Below are positions 43,182 to 52,594 of a stretch of DNA of 64,000 nucleotides, piece by piece. The stretch's first letter is position 1, and each line of letters begins with the position of its first letter. Below the pieces are notes generated by a model, which did no database searches, was not told the DNA's origin, and worked only from the letters and a program-made list of their open reading frames with translations. Source of the DNA: Myxococcota bacterium (GTDB lineage Bacteria > Myxococcota_A > UBA9042 > DTJE01); assembly GCA_017994695.1 (NCBI GenBank), contig JAGOKF010000013.1, positions 1 to 64,000 of the forward strand, given 5' to 3'. Both the position numbers and the translations under genes were made by a program.

Positions 43182-43703
43182 ATGAAGCGCCTGGTCTGGA
43201 CGATGCTGATCGTGGTCCCCCTGTGTGCCTGCCATCGATCCGGCAAGGACTCCGGCGCCGGCCGTCCGAAGGCGAACCTGCCGGCGAAGCCGGACCTGAG
43301 CCAGAAGCCCCTGGCCGAGAAGTACCCCGACGGGGCCCTCTCGGTGGAGGGGTTCTTCCTGCACGCCCAGGAACGGAACGGCCAGGAGGCGACCGTCCGG
43401 GGCATCGTGCTGGCCGCGGATCTCTGCAGCCCCGACGCCCCCTGCACGAAGGTCCCGTCGGTGACCCTGGTGGACGACCTGAAGAACCCCCGGCGCCGCC
43501 TGACCGTCGTGGGATCCACGACCGCCCAGGACCTGTCGGAACTGAAGCCGTCCTCGACCCAGACGCTGACGGGCAAGGTGGCGATGTGGTCCCCCGACGG
43601 CCGGATGATCCAGATGGACGGGATGCTGATCCTGTCTCCCCCGGCCCCGGCCCAGGATGCCGCCGCGACCCCCGCAGGGAGCCCGGCTCCGGAGGCCCGC
43701 TGA
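43182..43703 (+). CDS. Small lipoprotein with OB-like domain, function unknown
   Basis: This 173-residue protein has a lipoprotein signal ending PLCAC. A basic and Pro-rich spacer precedes a beta-rich domain: GQEATVRGIVLAADL, KVPSVTLVDDLKNPRRRLTVVG, TLTGKVAMWSPDGRMIQMDGMLIL. The strand pattern is that of a single-domain OB fold, as in envelope tRNA-anti-like proteins. A CSPDAPC pair could be a disulfide. The tail is Ala/Pro rich. It is divergent from mreB and convergent with psd. Role unknown. Confidence 0.75.
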   Translation: MKRLVWTMLIVVPLCACHRSGKDSGAGRPKANLPAKPDLSQKPLAEKYPDGALSVEGFFLHAQERNGQEATVRGIVLAADLCSPDAPCTKVPSVTLVDDLKNPRRRLTVVGSTTAQDLSELKPSSTQTLTGKVAMWSPDGRMIQMDGMLILSPPAPAQDAAATPAGSPAPEAR

Positions 43704-43757
43704 GCAGCGGATCCCGGCGCCTTCCAGGACCGCCTGTCCCCCACAGGGTCCCGCCGG

Positions 43758-44600
43758 TCACGCCTCGTAGAGGCCTTCGCCCATCCGGAGGGACTGGCCG
43801 ACCTGCACCGCCGGGCGGAGGGGCCGGGGAGAACGAAGGACCAGCACCACGGTCGATCCCAGGTGGAAGGCCCCCGCCTCCTGGCCCTGGCGGATCGGCA
43901 CGGGGGTCTCGCAGCGCCCCTGACCGAAATCCCGGCCGCTGTTGGTCGTGGCCGGGCAGAAGACCGAGGTGATCCGGCCGACGTTGGCGGCCCCGACCAT
44001 GACCAGCGCGGCCTCCATCCCCGCGACCCCGCGGATCGCCAGCACGAAGCGCTCGTTCCGGACCAGGAGGTTGTTCACCAGCAGGGTCGCGCCGGGGGCC
44101 ACGGTGAAGAGGGCCCCGGGAAGATGGCGCCAGGCCAGGAGTTCCCCGTCGAGGGGCACGTGGACCCGGTGGTAGTCCCGGGGGCTCAGGTAGATGGTGA
44201 CGTACCGGCCGCCCTCCAGGCGGGCCGCCAGGGCCTCCTCCCCGATCAGGTCGGCCAGGGAGTAGCGCAGCCCCTTGGCCTGGACCAGGGTTCCCGCCTC
44301 CACGGGGCCCTCGGCCACCACCCTCCCGTCGCAGGGGGAGACGACCGGCAGCGAGGCCAGGGGTCGCGCGCCGGCCTTCAGGCGCCGCGTGAAGAACTCG
44401 TCCAGCGTCCGGAAGCCCCCGGAGGGGACCTCCACCTCGTCCATCCGGACCTTCCAGGCACGGACGTAGGCCGCGATGATGCGGTTCAGCACGGGCGCGG
44501 GCAGCCGGGCATCGGCCAGGTGCCCCACGACCCGGGAGGGCCGGTTGTGGGACCCCAGGCGGTAGAGGGTGCGGACCAGGGAATGGTGGGGTTTCCACAC
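43758..44600 (-). CDS. psd: Phosphatidylserine decarboxylase proenzyme
   Basis: From a GTG start at 44600 the product has 280 residues. Family segments are FRTLDEFFTRRLKAGARPL, VVSPCDGRVVAEG, YVTIYLSPRDYHRVHVPLDG (the conserved HxxHxP), PGALFTVAP and NERFVLAI. FHLGSTVVLV supplies the LGST self-cleavage site that generates the pyruvoyl group. It converts phosphatidylserine to phosphatidylethanolamine at the inner membrane. It is the last gene of a five-gene operon, five bases after the PfkB kinase. No pssA gene is nearby. Confidence 0.95.
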   Translation of the reverse strand: MWKPHHSLVRTLYRLGSHNRPSRVVGHLADARLPAPVLNRIIAAYVRAWKVRMDEVEVPSGGFRTLDEFFTRRLKAGARPLASLPVVSPCDGRVVAEGPVEAGTLVQAKGLRYSLADLIGEEALAARLEGGRYVTIYLSPRDYHRVHVPLDGELLAWRHLPGALFTVAPGATLLVNNLLVRNERFVLAIRGVAGMEAALVMVGAANVGRITSVFCPATTNSGRDFGQGRCETPVPIRQGQEAGAFHLGSTVVLVLRSPRPLRPAVQVGQSLRMGEGLYEA

Positions 44601-44605
44601 GGCGC

Positions 44606-45544
44606 CTACCCCCCGCCTTCCAGCCGGCGCAGCACCGCGTCCCGGTCCAGCGAAACCGACTCCACCCACTGTTCCATCCGCTCCCGGATCCGGCCGGGAC
44701 GGACCTCCCCGAGTCCCCGGGGCCCGAAGTGCTCCACGCAGAAGGACGCCACCACCGTCCCGAGGGCCAGGGCCCCCCGGAGGGATTCGAAGGAGAAGTC
44801 CCTGGACTGCTCCAGGAAGGCCAGGGCGGCTCCCGCGTAGCAGTCCCCCGCGCCGGTGGGGTCCACCACCACCGTCTCGGGCCAGGCCGGAAAGAGGGCC
44901 ACCCGGTCCCTTGTCCAGAGGCTCGACCCGTGCTCTCCCCGCTTCAGGGCCACCGCCTTCGCCCCCTGGGCCAGCAGCGACCGGACCCCCTTGGCCAGGT
45001 GGAACTCGCCGGTCAGCAGGCGGACCTCCTCGTCGTTCAGGAAGAGCAGGTCGGTCCGGGGCAGCAGGCGCACCAGTTCCGGGCGGGCGTCGTCGATCCA
45101 GCAGCGGATCGTGTCCAGGGCCACGAAGGAGGCCTCCCGGCACTGGGCGAGCACCAGGCCCTGGAGTCCGGGGTGGATATTCCCCAGGAACAGCACGTCG
45201 GGACGCCGCCAGTCGGGGGGGATCACCGGCGAGAACTCGGCGAAGACCCCCGGATCGGTGCGAAGGGAGTCCCGGCCGATGAGGTCCTCGTGGTAGCGCC
45301 CGTGCCAGCGAAAGGTCCGACCGGCCTTGCGGTCCACCCCCGAGACGTCCACCCCCCGGGAGGCCAGGAAGGCCAGGTCGTCGTCCCGGAAGTCCTCCCC
45401 GACGGCCGCCACCAGCCACGGCCGGGACCACAGGCCCGCCGCGGTGCAGAACCAGGTGGCCGATCCCCCCAGGACCTCCACCGCGTCCCGCCCGGGGAGT
45501 TCGATCACGTCGTAGGCCACCGATCCCACGCAGAGCAGGCTCAT
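44606..45544 (-). CDS. PfkB-family carbohydrate/nucleoside kinase
   Basis: This 312-residue ribokinase-fold protein begins LLCVGSVAYDVIELPG, has the N-terminal GG motif in VEVLGGSATWFCTAAG and the C-terminal signature VVDPTGAGDCYAGAALAF with the catalytic Asp. ALKRGEHGSSL precedes it. Its start overlaps the mtnP stop by four bases. Linked to MTA phosphorylase, it may phosphorylate a product of methylthioadenosine or adenosine salvage, but PfkB substrates cannot be set from sequence. Confidence 0.88.
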   Translation of the reverse strand: MSLLCVGSVAYDVIELPGRDAVEVLGGSATWFCTAAGLWSRPWLVAAVGEDFRDDDLAFLASRGVDVSGVDRKAGRTFRWHGRYHEDLIGRDSLRTDPGVFAEFSPVIPPDWRRPDVLFLGNIHPGLQGLVLAQCREASFVALDTIRCWIDDARPELVRLLPRTDLLFLNDEEVRLLTGEFHLAKGVRSLLAQGAKAVALKRGEHGSSLWTRDRVALFPAWPETVVVDPTGAGDCYAGAALAFLEQSRDFSFESLRGALALGTVVASFCVEHFGPRGLGEVRPGRIRERMEQWVESVSLDRDAVLRRLEGGG

Positions 45545-46419
45545 CGCACCTCCTCGGCCGGCGGAAGATGGCGGTCCAGCAGCAGCGACAGGCGCCGCCG
45601 CGCCTGGGGCGGAATCCGGTCGGGACGGGTCATCACGGCCCCGGCGAGGGCCTGGCCGCACCGGCAGGGGCCGGCGTGGTCCAGGCGGGCCAGGGCGCCC
45701 CGGATCAGGGTCTTCGCGACCCCGATCCCCTGTTCCAGCCGGCGGATCACCGCCTCCACGGACACGTCCTCCTCGGACTCGTGCCAGCAGTCGTAGTCCG
45801 TGGGAACGGCCACCGTCGCGTAGCAGATCTCCGCCTCCCGGGCCAGCTTGGCCTCGGTGGCGTTGGTCATTCCGATCAGGTCCACCCCGGTCTGGCGGTA
45901 GGCCAGGGATTCCCCCCGACTGCTGAACTGGGGCCCCTCGATGCAGAGGTAGGTCCCCCGGGGAACCACGTCGATGGAGGACCGCCGTGCCGCGTCCAGC
46001 AGCAATCCCCGCAGGGCGGGGCACACCGGATCGGCCATCGAGACGTGGGCGACGACACCCTCGCCGAAGAAGGTGGACTTCCGGGCCACCGTGCGGTCGA
46101 TGAACTGGTCCACCAGCACCGGCACCCCCAGGCGGACCTCCTCCTTCATGCTCCCCACGGCGCTCACGCTGAAGATGCGCTCGACGCCCAGGGACTTCAG
46201 GGCCCACAGGTTCGCCCGGTAGGGGACCTCCGTGGGGAGCCATCGGTGCCCCCGTCCATGGCGGGACAGGAAGGCCACCGGGACGCCCTCCAGCACCCCT
46301 TCCAGAATGGCGTCCGACGTCTCGCCGAAGGGGGTCTCCACCGTGACCTCCCGGAGGTCCCGGAGACCCTCCATCTGGTAGAGCCCCGACCCGCCGATGA
46401 TCCCGACCCGTGCGGCCAT
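45541..46419 (-). CDS. mtnP: S-methyl-5'-thioadenosine phosphorylase
   Basis: I choose ATG 46419, eight bases after a GGGAGG; a GTG at 46428 is the alternative. The 292-residue enzyme shows VGIIGGSGLY (phosphate loop), FLSRHGRGH, PYRANLWALKSLGVERIFSVSAVGS, RKSTFFGEG, YLCIEGPQFSS and GMTNATEAKLAREAEICYA. The MTNATEAKL form with VPTDYDCW favours MTA phosphorylase over purine nucleoside phosphorylase. It cleaves MTA to adenine and methylthioribose-1-phosphate. Cotranscribed with two zinc-ribbon proteins before it and PfkB and psd after it. Confidence 0.92.
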   Translation of the reverse strand: MAARVGIIGGSGLYQMEGLRDLREVTVETPFGETSDAILEGVLEGVPVAFLSRHGRGHRWLPTEVPYRANLWALKSLGVERIFSVSAVGSMKEEVRLGVPVLVDQFIDRTVARKSTFFGEGVVAHVSMADPVCPALRGLLLDAARRSSIDVVPRGTYLCIEGPQFSSRGESLAYRQTGVDLIGMTNATEAKLAREAEICYATVAVPTDYDCWHESEEDVSVEAVIRRLEQGIGVAKTLIRGALARLDHAGPCRCGQALAGAVMTRPDRIPPQARRRLSLLLDRHLPPAEEVR

Positions 46420-46450
46420 CCTCGACACCTCCCTTCCCCCTGACGCGCTT

Positions 46451-46846
46451 TCAGGCCACCGGGTGCAGGTCGCCCCGCTCCCCCCGGCGTCGCAGGGCCT
46501 CCTCGTCGGGGCCGAAGCGCAACTCCCAGGACTCCCTTCCCTGGACCGCGAAGACCCGGTTCCCGGAATGTTTCAGGAAGCCCCAGTGCTGTCCCGAGGC
46601 CCACTGCAGCAGTTCCGGCAGGGACCCGAACCGCCGTCGTTCGAAGCGTCCGCAGGCGGGGCAGAACTCGATGCCCGCCTCCCCTTCCAGGGTGTAGTAG
46701 GAGGCGCCGCAGACAAAGCAGGTCATGTCCAGGAGGTCCGTCACCTCCCGTCCGGCGGGGTCCAGGTACCGCCCCGCCTCGTAGCGCAGTTCGAAGGAGT
46801 GCCGGCGACCGATGCAGACCAGTTCCAGGCCCCGAATCCCGGTCAT
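46451..46846 (-). CDS. Zinc-ribbon protein, function unknown
   Basis: This 131-residue soluble protein has a beta-rich start (ELVCIGRRHSFELRYEAGRYL) and one zinc ribbon, CFVCG...CPACG (about residues 43-65). A helical/beta C-terminal half follows (GSLPELLQWASGQHWGFLK, AVQGRESWELRFG). It lies between the FYDLN-type gene (18 bases) and mtnP (31 bases). No named family; possibly a nucleic-acid or protein-binding adaptor. Confidence 0.7.
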   Translation of the reverse strand: MTGIRGLELVCIGRRHSFELRYEAGRYLDPAGREVTDLLDMTCFVCGASYYTLEGEAGIEFCPACGRFERRRFGSLPELLQWASGQHWGFLKHSGNRVFAVQGRESWELRFGPDEEALRRRGERGDLHPVA

Positions 46847-46864
46847 CCGATCCTCCGGCGGAAC

Positions 46865-47125
46865 TCAGTCCTCCTCGGGCTCGTCCCCCAGTTCCTCCTC
46901 GGTGTCCACCTCCAGCCCCTTCTCGGTCAGTTCCTCGGGGAGGTCCGTGTCCTCCTCGTCGAGGTCCGCCACGGGCTCGGGTTCCTCCTTCTCGACCGGG
47001 CGATAGACCACCGACGCATCGGTCTTGCACTTCGGGCACAGCGGCGGGACCCGATGCATGTCGTAGAACTTGCAGCCGCAGGCCGGACAGACGCGCCGTT
47101 CACCGAACTTCTCCCGATCGATCAT
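46865..47125 (-). CDS. FYDLN-acid-type zinc-ribbon protein
   Basis: From ATG 47125 the 86-residue product starts KFGERRVCPACGCKFYDMHRVP and PLCPKCK, the two-CxxC ribbon with FYD seen in the FYDLN_acid family. A strongly acidic tail rich in Glu and Asp follows, as is typical. The function of the family is unknown. It is the first gene of the operon that continues into mtnP, pfkB and psd, and is divergent from groEL. Confidence 0.85.
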   Translation of the reverse strand: MIDREKFGERRVCPACGCKFYDMHRVPPLCPKCKTDASVVYRPVEKEEPEPVADLDEEDTDLPEELTEKGLEVDTEEELGDEPEED

Positions 47126-47185
47126 GACCCACACACCTCTGCTGGAGAGAGGGCGGAGCACCGCGTCTCCACCCGGGCGGCGCAA

Positions 47186-47213
47186 AGGTTACCGTTCGCC
47201 CCTCCCTTGTCAA
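47186..47213 (-). promoter_or_regulatory. Promoter of the zinc-ribbon/mtnP/psd operon
   Basis: The minus strand has a perfect TTGACA (47208-47213) and TAACCT (47186-47191), 16 bases apart, about 60 bases before the first start codon. Confidence 0.55.
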
Positions 47214-47221
47214 GCACCCCC

Positions 47222-47249
47222 TTGATCGCCTGGAGGCCGTGATTATCTT
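47222..47249 (+). promoter_or_regulatory. Candidate promoter of groEL
   Basis: TTGATC (47222-47227) and TATCTT (47244-47249) are 16 bases apart. The leader to groEL would be about 95 bases. No CIRCE inverted repeat or sigma-32 motif is visible in it. Confidence 0.45.
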
Positions 47250-47351
47250 CCTCGCGGCTTTTCCCGCCCGGGCTTGCGGGCAGTCCCCTGGCGAGGACGC
47301 CCGCGGCGTGTGGATGCGGGCGACCCAATGACAACGGATGGAGGAGAGACG

Positions 47352-48947
<1,596 letters not shown>

Positions 48948-48992
48948 CCGGCGTTCGCATTCCCCGGATCCTCCCACCTGTCTGACCACGAA

Positions 48993-49078
48993 GGGACAGT
49001 CACCCCATTGCCGGAATCCGCTCCCGCGAAAACGCAAGCATCACTAGTAGTTCAGGACGGTAAACGGGTGACTGTCCC
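48993..49078. repeat. MITE/REP-like element with 13-bp perfect terminal inverted repeats
   Basis: GGGACAGTCACCC (48993-49005) is mirrored perfectly by GGGTGACTGTCCC (49066-49078), leaving a 60-base core that is more AT-rich than its surroundings. The element fills the gap between groEL and the ABC-F gene and stops four bases before the latter's stop codon. Terminal GGGACAGTC-type repeats are known to me from dispersed REP/MITE elements linked to IS200-like (RAYT) transposases in environmental bacteria. It could also act as a bidirectional terminator. Confidence 0.65.
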
Positions 49079-49081
49079 CGG

Positions 49082-51043
49082 TCAGGCCTGGCGCTCGGCG
49101 TCGCCCAGGGCCTCGGTGGCCTCCTCCCAGGCGGCGTAGAGCACGTCAAGACGCTGGCGGATCTGCCGGGCCTCCTGGCCGGTCTTCCGGGCCTGTTCCA
49201 GGTCCGAATAGAGGTCGGGGTGAGTCAGGCGATCCTCGATCTCCCGAAGGGTCCTCTCCAGGGAGTCGATCTCGGATTCCACCGCCTGGACCCGGTCCCG
49301 GAGCGGCTTCAGGATGCGGTAGAGCCGGTTGCGCCGCTCCGCCTCCTCCCGCTTCCGCTCCCGATCCAGGTCCCGGGTCGATGCCGGGACGGGCTCCCGC
49401 AACTCCCGGGAGGGCATCACCGGGACCGCCGCCCGGGCGGCCTGGATCCGGTAGTCGTGCCAGTTGCCGGCATAGCGGGTCAGGCGCCCGTCCTTCAGTT
49501 CCAGGACCCCCGTGGCCACGGCGTCCATGAACCGCCGGTCGTGGCTGGTGAAGACCAGGGTCCCCTGGTAGTCCCGGAGGGCCTCCTCCAGGACCTCCCG
49601 GGAGGCGATATCCAGGTGGTTGGTCGGCTCGTCCAGCACCAGCAGCCCGAAGGCCTGGAGCAGCAGGCGGGCGAGCATCAGCCGGGCCTTCTCGCCCCCC
49701 GAAAGGCTCTGGACCGGCCGATCCAGGTCGTCCTCCCGGAACAGGAAGGCCCCGAGCAGCCCCCGGACGTGGGGCCCCGTGGTGACGTCCGCCACCTCCA
49801 GCATGTGCTGGTGCACGGTCCCCTCGGGACGCAGCACCTCGTACTGGTCCTGGGCGAAGTAGCCGACCCGCAGGGAGTCGGCGGTCAACCGCCGCCCCTC
49901 GTCGGGCGTCGTGCGGCCCGCGACCAGCCGGAGCAGCGTGGACTTCCCGGCGCCGTTGACTCCCACCAGGGCCAGGCGCTCCCCCCGGTGCAGGCGCAGG
50001 TCCAGGTCCCGGAAGACCACCCGGTCGCCGTACCTCCGGGTCACTCCCTCCAGGCTCAGCACCAGTTCGGGAAGGCGGGGCGGCTGGGGGAACAAGACCC
50101 GCACCCGCCGCTGGGACTCGGGCGGTTCCAGCCGTTCCAGTTTTTCCAGCATCCGGATCCGGGCCTGGACGACCCCCGCCCGGTCCTTTCGGACCTTGTT
50201 GGCGGCGATGAACTCCTCCTGGTGCTGCAGGAAGGCCTGCTGCTCCTCGTAGCGCTTCCACGCCAGGTCGATGGCCTTCTGGCGCTCGACCAGGTACCGG
50301 TCGTACACCGGCAGGTTCGGGTTGCCGCCGTAGTCCGTGGCCCCCCGGGGCGAGACCTCGACCACCCGGTCCACCGACCGGTTCAGGAACTCCCGGTCGT
50401 GGGCCACGACGACCATCGCCCCGGGGAATCCCTTCAGGAAGTCCTCGAACCACATCAGGCCCTCGAGGTCCAGGTGGTTGATCGGCTCGTCCAGCAGCAG
50501 CAGGTCCGGGCGATCCAGCAGCAGTCTCGCCAGTTCGACCCGCATCAGCAGGCCCCCCGACAGGTGCCGCACCGGGCGGTCCAGCGCCTCCCGGGACAGG
50601 CCCAGTCCCAGCAGCACCGACTCCGCCTGCTTCGGCAGCGCGTCGGCTTCCCGGATCCGCAGTTCCTCCTCCAGTTCCGCCAGCCGGTGGAGGTTCCGGG
50701 GGTCGTGGTCTCCCGCCTCCAGCCGGGCCAGCAGCGCCCGGTGTTCCTCCTGGATCCGGCCCGCGTCCCGGGCGTGCCAGGCGCAGTACTCCACCGGCGT
50801 CCGTTCCTCGGCGCGGCTGGGATTCACCTCCTGGGGCAGGTATCCCAGGCGGATGCCCTTCTTGCGCTCGATCCTCCCTGCGTCGGGGCTGATCTCCCCC
50901 GCCAGGATGCGGAACAGCGTCGTCTTCCCGGACCCGTTGGGTCCCACCAGCCCGACGCGCTCCCGGTCCCCGACCCGGAGGTGCACGTCCCGGAACAGCA
51001 CCCGGGAACCGAAGGACTTGGCGATGCCGATGACTTCGATCAT
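49082..51043 (-). CDS. ABC-F family ATPase (Uup-like)
   Basis: The 653-residue protein has two ABC domains and no membrane segment. Domain 1: Walker A GLVGPNGSGKT, signature HLSGGLLMRVELARLLL, Walker B LLLLDEPINHLD. Domain 2: LVGVNGAGKSTLL, SLSGGEKARLMLARLLL, LLVLDEPTNHLD. A linker with ALAWKRYEEQQAFLQHQEEFI-type helices lies between, and a C-terminal coiled coil (about 570-650) resembles that of Uup. Domain 1 has LSGGLL instead of LSGGQ and DEPI instead of DEPT. ABC-F proteins act on the ribosome, relieving stalls, or on DNA stability. Monocistronic, tail to tail with groEL. Confidence 0.92.
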   Translation of the reverse strand: MIEVIGIAKSFGSRVLFRDVHLRVGDRERVGLVGPNGSGKTTLFRILAGEISPDAGRIERKKGIRLGYLPQEVNPSRAEERTPVEYCAWHARDAGRIQEEHRALLARLEAGDHDPRNLHRLAELEEELRIREADALPKQAESVLLGLGLSREALDRPVRHLSGGLLMRVELARLLLDRPDLLLLDEPINHLDLEGLMWFEDFLKGFPGAMVVVAHDREFLNRSVDRVVEVSPRGATDYGGNPNLPVYDRYLVERQKAIDLAWKRYEEQQAFLQHQEEFIAANKVRKDRAGVVQARIRMLEKLERLEPPESQRRVRVLFPQPPRLPELVLSLEGVTRRYGDRVVFRDLDLRLHRGERLALVGVNGAGKSTLLRLVAGRTTPDEGRRLTADSLRVGYFAQDQYEVLRPEGTVHQHMLEVADVTTGPHVRGLLGAFLFREDDLDRPVQSLSGGEKARLMLARLLLQAFGLLVLDEPTNHLDIASREVLEEALRDYQGTLVFTSHDRRFMDAVATGVLELKDGRLTRYAGNWHDYRIQAARAAVPVMPSRELREPVPASTRDLDRERKREEAERRNRLYRILKPLRDRVQAVESEIDSLERTLREIEDRLTHPDLYSDLEQARKTGQEARQIRQRLDVLYAAWEEATEALGDAERQA

Positions 51044-51272
51044 GGCGGCCGAGGGTAGCCGCTCGGCCCACGCCGGTCAATGGGGACGGCCCTCTCCAGC
51101 CCTCGGCAACCGGCCAGGATGCCTCGCGTTTCCCGGCGAGGTCCCGCCGGGGCCGGGGCGCCCGGCCCGTCCCCAGGTCCCGGACGAGGCGGAAGGCCGG
51201 GAAGGACGCGCAGGTTGCGCGAGGGGGGGCCTTCTGGCATCCTCGCCCCGTCCTCCCCGAGGGGCGGGAACC

Positions 51273-51920
51273 GTGCGGGTCGCACCCTCCATCATCGCCG
51301 GGGACCAGGCCAGCCTGGGGGCCGAGGTCCGGGCCATCACCGAGGCCGGGGCCGACCTCGTCCACCTGGACGTGATGGACGGCCACTTCGTGCCGAACCT
51401 GACCCTGGGACCGGGCGTCCTCAAGGACCTACGGCGCCACAGTCCCCTCCCCTTCGACGTCCATCTGATGCTGTCGGAACCCGGCCGGTTCATCGACGCC
51501 TTCGCCGAGGCCGGCGCCTCCCGGATCGCCGTCCACGTCGAGGTCCCGGACCTGGACCCGGTGATCCGGCGCGTCTCCGGCCACGGGATCCAGGCGGGGC
51601 TGGCCCTGAATCCTCCCACGCCCTGGCAGGCCGTGGTCCCCTGGCTGACCCGGGTCGATTTCCTGCTGGTGATGACCGTCCATCCGGGCTTCTACGGACA
51701 GGCGCTGATTCCCGAGGCCCTTGACAAGATCCCGCCGTTGAAGCAGCATATGGACGCTTTGGGCCGCCGGATCCCCGTCATGGTGGACGGGGGCGTCCAC
51801 CGGGGGAACATCTCCCAGGTCGCCGGCGCCGGCGCCGACGAGGTGGTCGCCGGGGCGGCGGTGTTCCGTTCCCCGGACTACCGGGAGGCCATCGAGGCCC
51901 TCCGGGGGGTCCGTTCTTGA
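51273..51920 (+). CDS. rpe: Ribulose-phosphate 3-epimerase
   Basis: The 215-residue enzyme starts at GTG 51273, giving (M)RVAPSIIAGDQASLG as expected for Rpe. Other marks are LVHLDVMDGHFVPNLTLGP (metal His and Asp), DVHLMLSEPGRFI, MTVHPGFYGQ and VMVDGGVHRGN with the second Asp, then GADEVVAGAAVFRS. It interconverts ribulose-5-phosphate and xylulose-5-phosphate in the pentose phosphate pathway. Its stop is four bases before the tRNA gene. Confidence 0.95.
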   Translation: MRVAPSIIAGDQASLGAEVRAITEAGADLVHLDVMDGHFVPNLTLGPGVLKDLRRHSPLPFDVHLMLSEPGRFIDAFAEAGASRIAVHVEVPDLDPVIRRVSGHGIQAGLALNPPTPWQAVVPWLTRVDFLLVMTVHPGFYGQALIPEALDKIPPLKQHMDALGRRIPVMVDGGVHRGNISQVAGAGADEVVAGAAVFRSPDYREAIEALRGVRS

Positions 51921-51924
51921 CAAT

Positions 51925-51998
51925 CGGGGCGTAGCGCAGCCTGGTAGCGCACATGGTTCGGGACCATGGAGTCGCTGGTTCAAATCCAGTCGCCCCGA
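51925..51998 (+). tRNA. tRNA-Pro (anticodon CGG)
   Basis: The cloverleaf is complete: acceptor CGGGGCG / CGCCCCG (51925-51931 with 51991-51997), D stem GCGC/GCGC, anticodon stem CATGG/CCATG with loop TTCGGGA (anticodon CGG, 51959-51961), T stem GCTGG/CCAGT with loop TTCAAAT, discriminator A at 51998. The C1-G72 pair is typical for proline tRNAs. CCA is not encoded. It reads CCG codons, heavily used here. Confidence 0.96.
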
Positions 51999-52018
51999 CT
52001 CGCACGGAAGGTGCCTTC

Positions 52019-52435
52019 ATGCGGATTCTCTGGGGTCTTTCCCTGATCCTCCTGGCGGTGGCCGTCCTCTCCTGCGCCCCGGACCGGAACTCCGGCGGGG
52101 ATGCCGAGCGTCACCTCGCCAGGCTGACCCCCCTGGGACAGCCCGTCCCCGATTCCCTGGACCGCAAGGACGGGGATGCCACCGACTGGAAGCTGCTGGA
52201 CATCCAGGACACCGGCTACCTGAACGTCGAGGTGGTGCTGGACAACCCCGAGGCCGAGGTGATGCTCGAGGCCTTCGACCGGTACGGCCGGCGGATCGGG
52301 CGCACGGTCCACCGGAAGGACGACGGCCCGGTGGTGAAGCTGACCGCCGAGGTGGTCATCGGCAAGGGCTTCCTGCGGGTGTCCCACCTGGGCGGCCCGA
52401 AGACCGGCTACACCCTGAAGGCCTTCGTTCGCTGA
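52019..52435 (+). CDS. Small lipoprotein, pre-peptidase/beta-sandwich-like, function unknown
   Basis: This 138-residue protein starts at ATG 52019 (GGAAGGTG upstream). The lipoprotein signal ends VLSC, with lipidation at Cys20. The mature part is beta-rich: DWKLLDIQDTGYLNVEVVLDN, AEVMLEAFDRYGRRIGRTV, VKLTAEVVIGKGFLRVSHLG, YTLKAFVR. The pattern resembles bacterial pre-peptidase C-terminal-like sandwiches (strand pairs with a final YTL strand). It may be cotranscribed with the tRNA. It precedes the Hxs cassette, which has its own promoter, so a link is uncertain; it has no His-x-Ser repeats. Confidence 0.75.
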   Translation: MRILWGLSLILLAVAVLSCAPDRNSGGDAERHLARLTPLGQPVPDSLDRKDGDATDWKLLDIQDTGYLNVEVVLDNPEAEVMLEAFDRYGRRIGRTVHRKDDGPVVKLTAEVVIGKGFLRVSHLGGPKTGYTLKAFVR

Positions 52436-52482
52436 CCACCGCCCTTTCCCCAGGAACCATGCGCCCGGCGAGCCCCCGTGCC

Positions 52483-52511
52483 TTGACGGTGGAGGGATCG
52501 ACCGCTAGCAT
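52483..52511 (+). promoter_or_regulatory. Promoter of the Hxs-like radical-SAM cassette
   Basis: TTGACG (52483-52488) and TAGCAT (52506-52511) are exactly 17 bases apart. The leader of about 75 bases contains a GC hairpin CGGCGG/CCGCCG (52530-52549) before the GGGAGG ribosome-binding site of the first gene. Confidence 0.65.
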
Positions 52512-52594
52512 TGCCCCGTCCCGGGAAGACGGCGGCTCGGAACCCGCCGGGAAAGACTCGTTCACGATTTCCGTCCACAGCGGGAGGCGAGGAA

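Noticed and set aside
47126-47351. CIRCE-type heat-shock operator before groEL
   Set aside because: No TTAGCACTC inverted repeat in the region.
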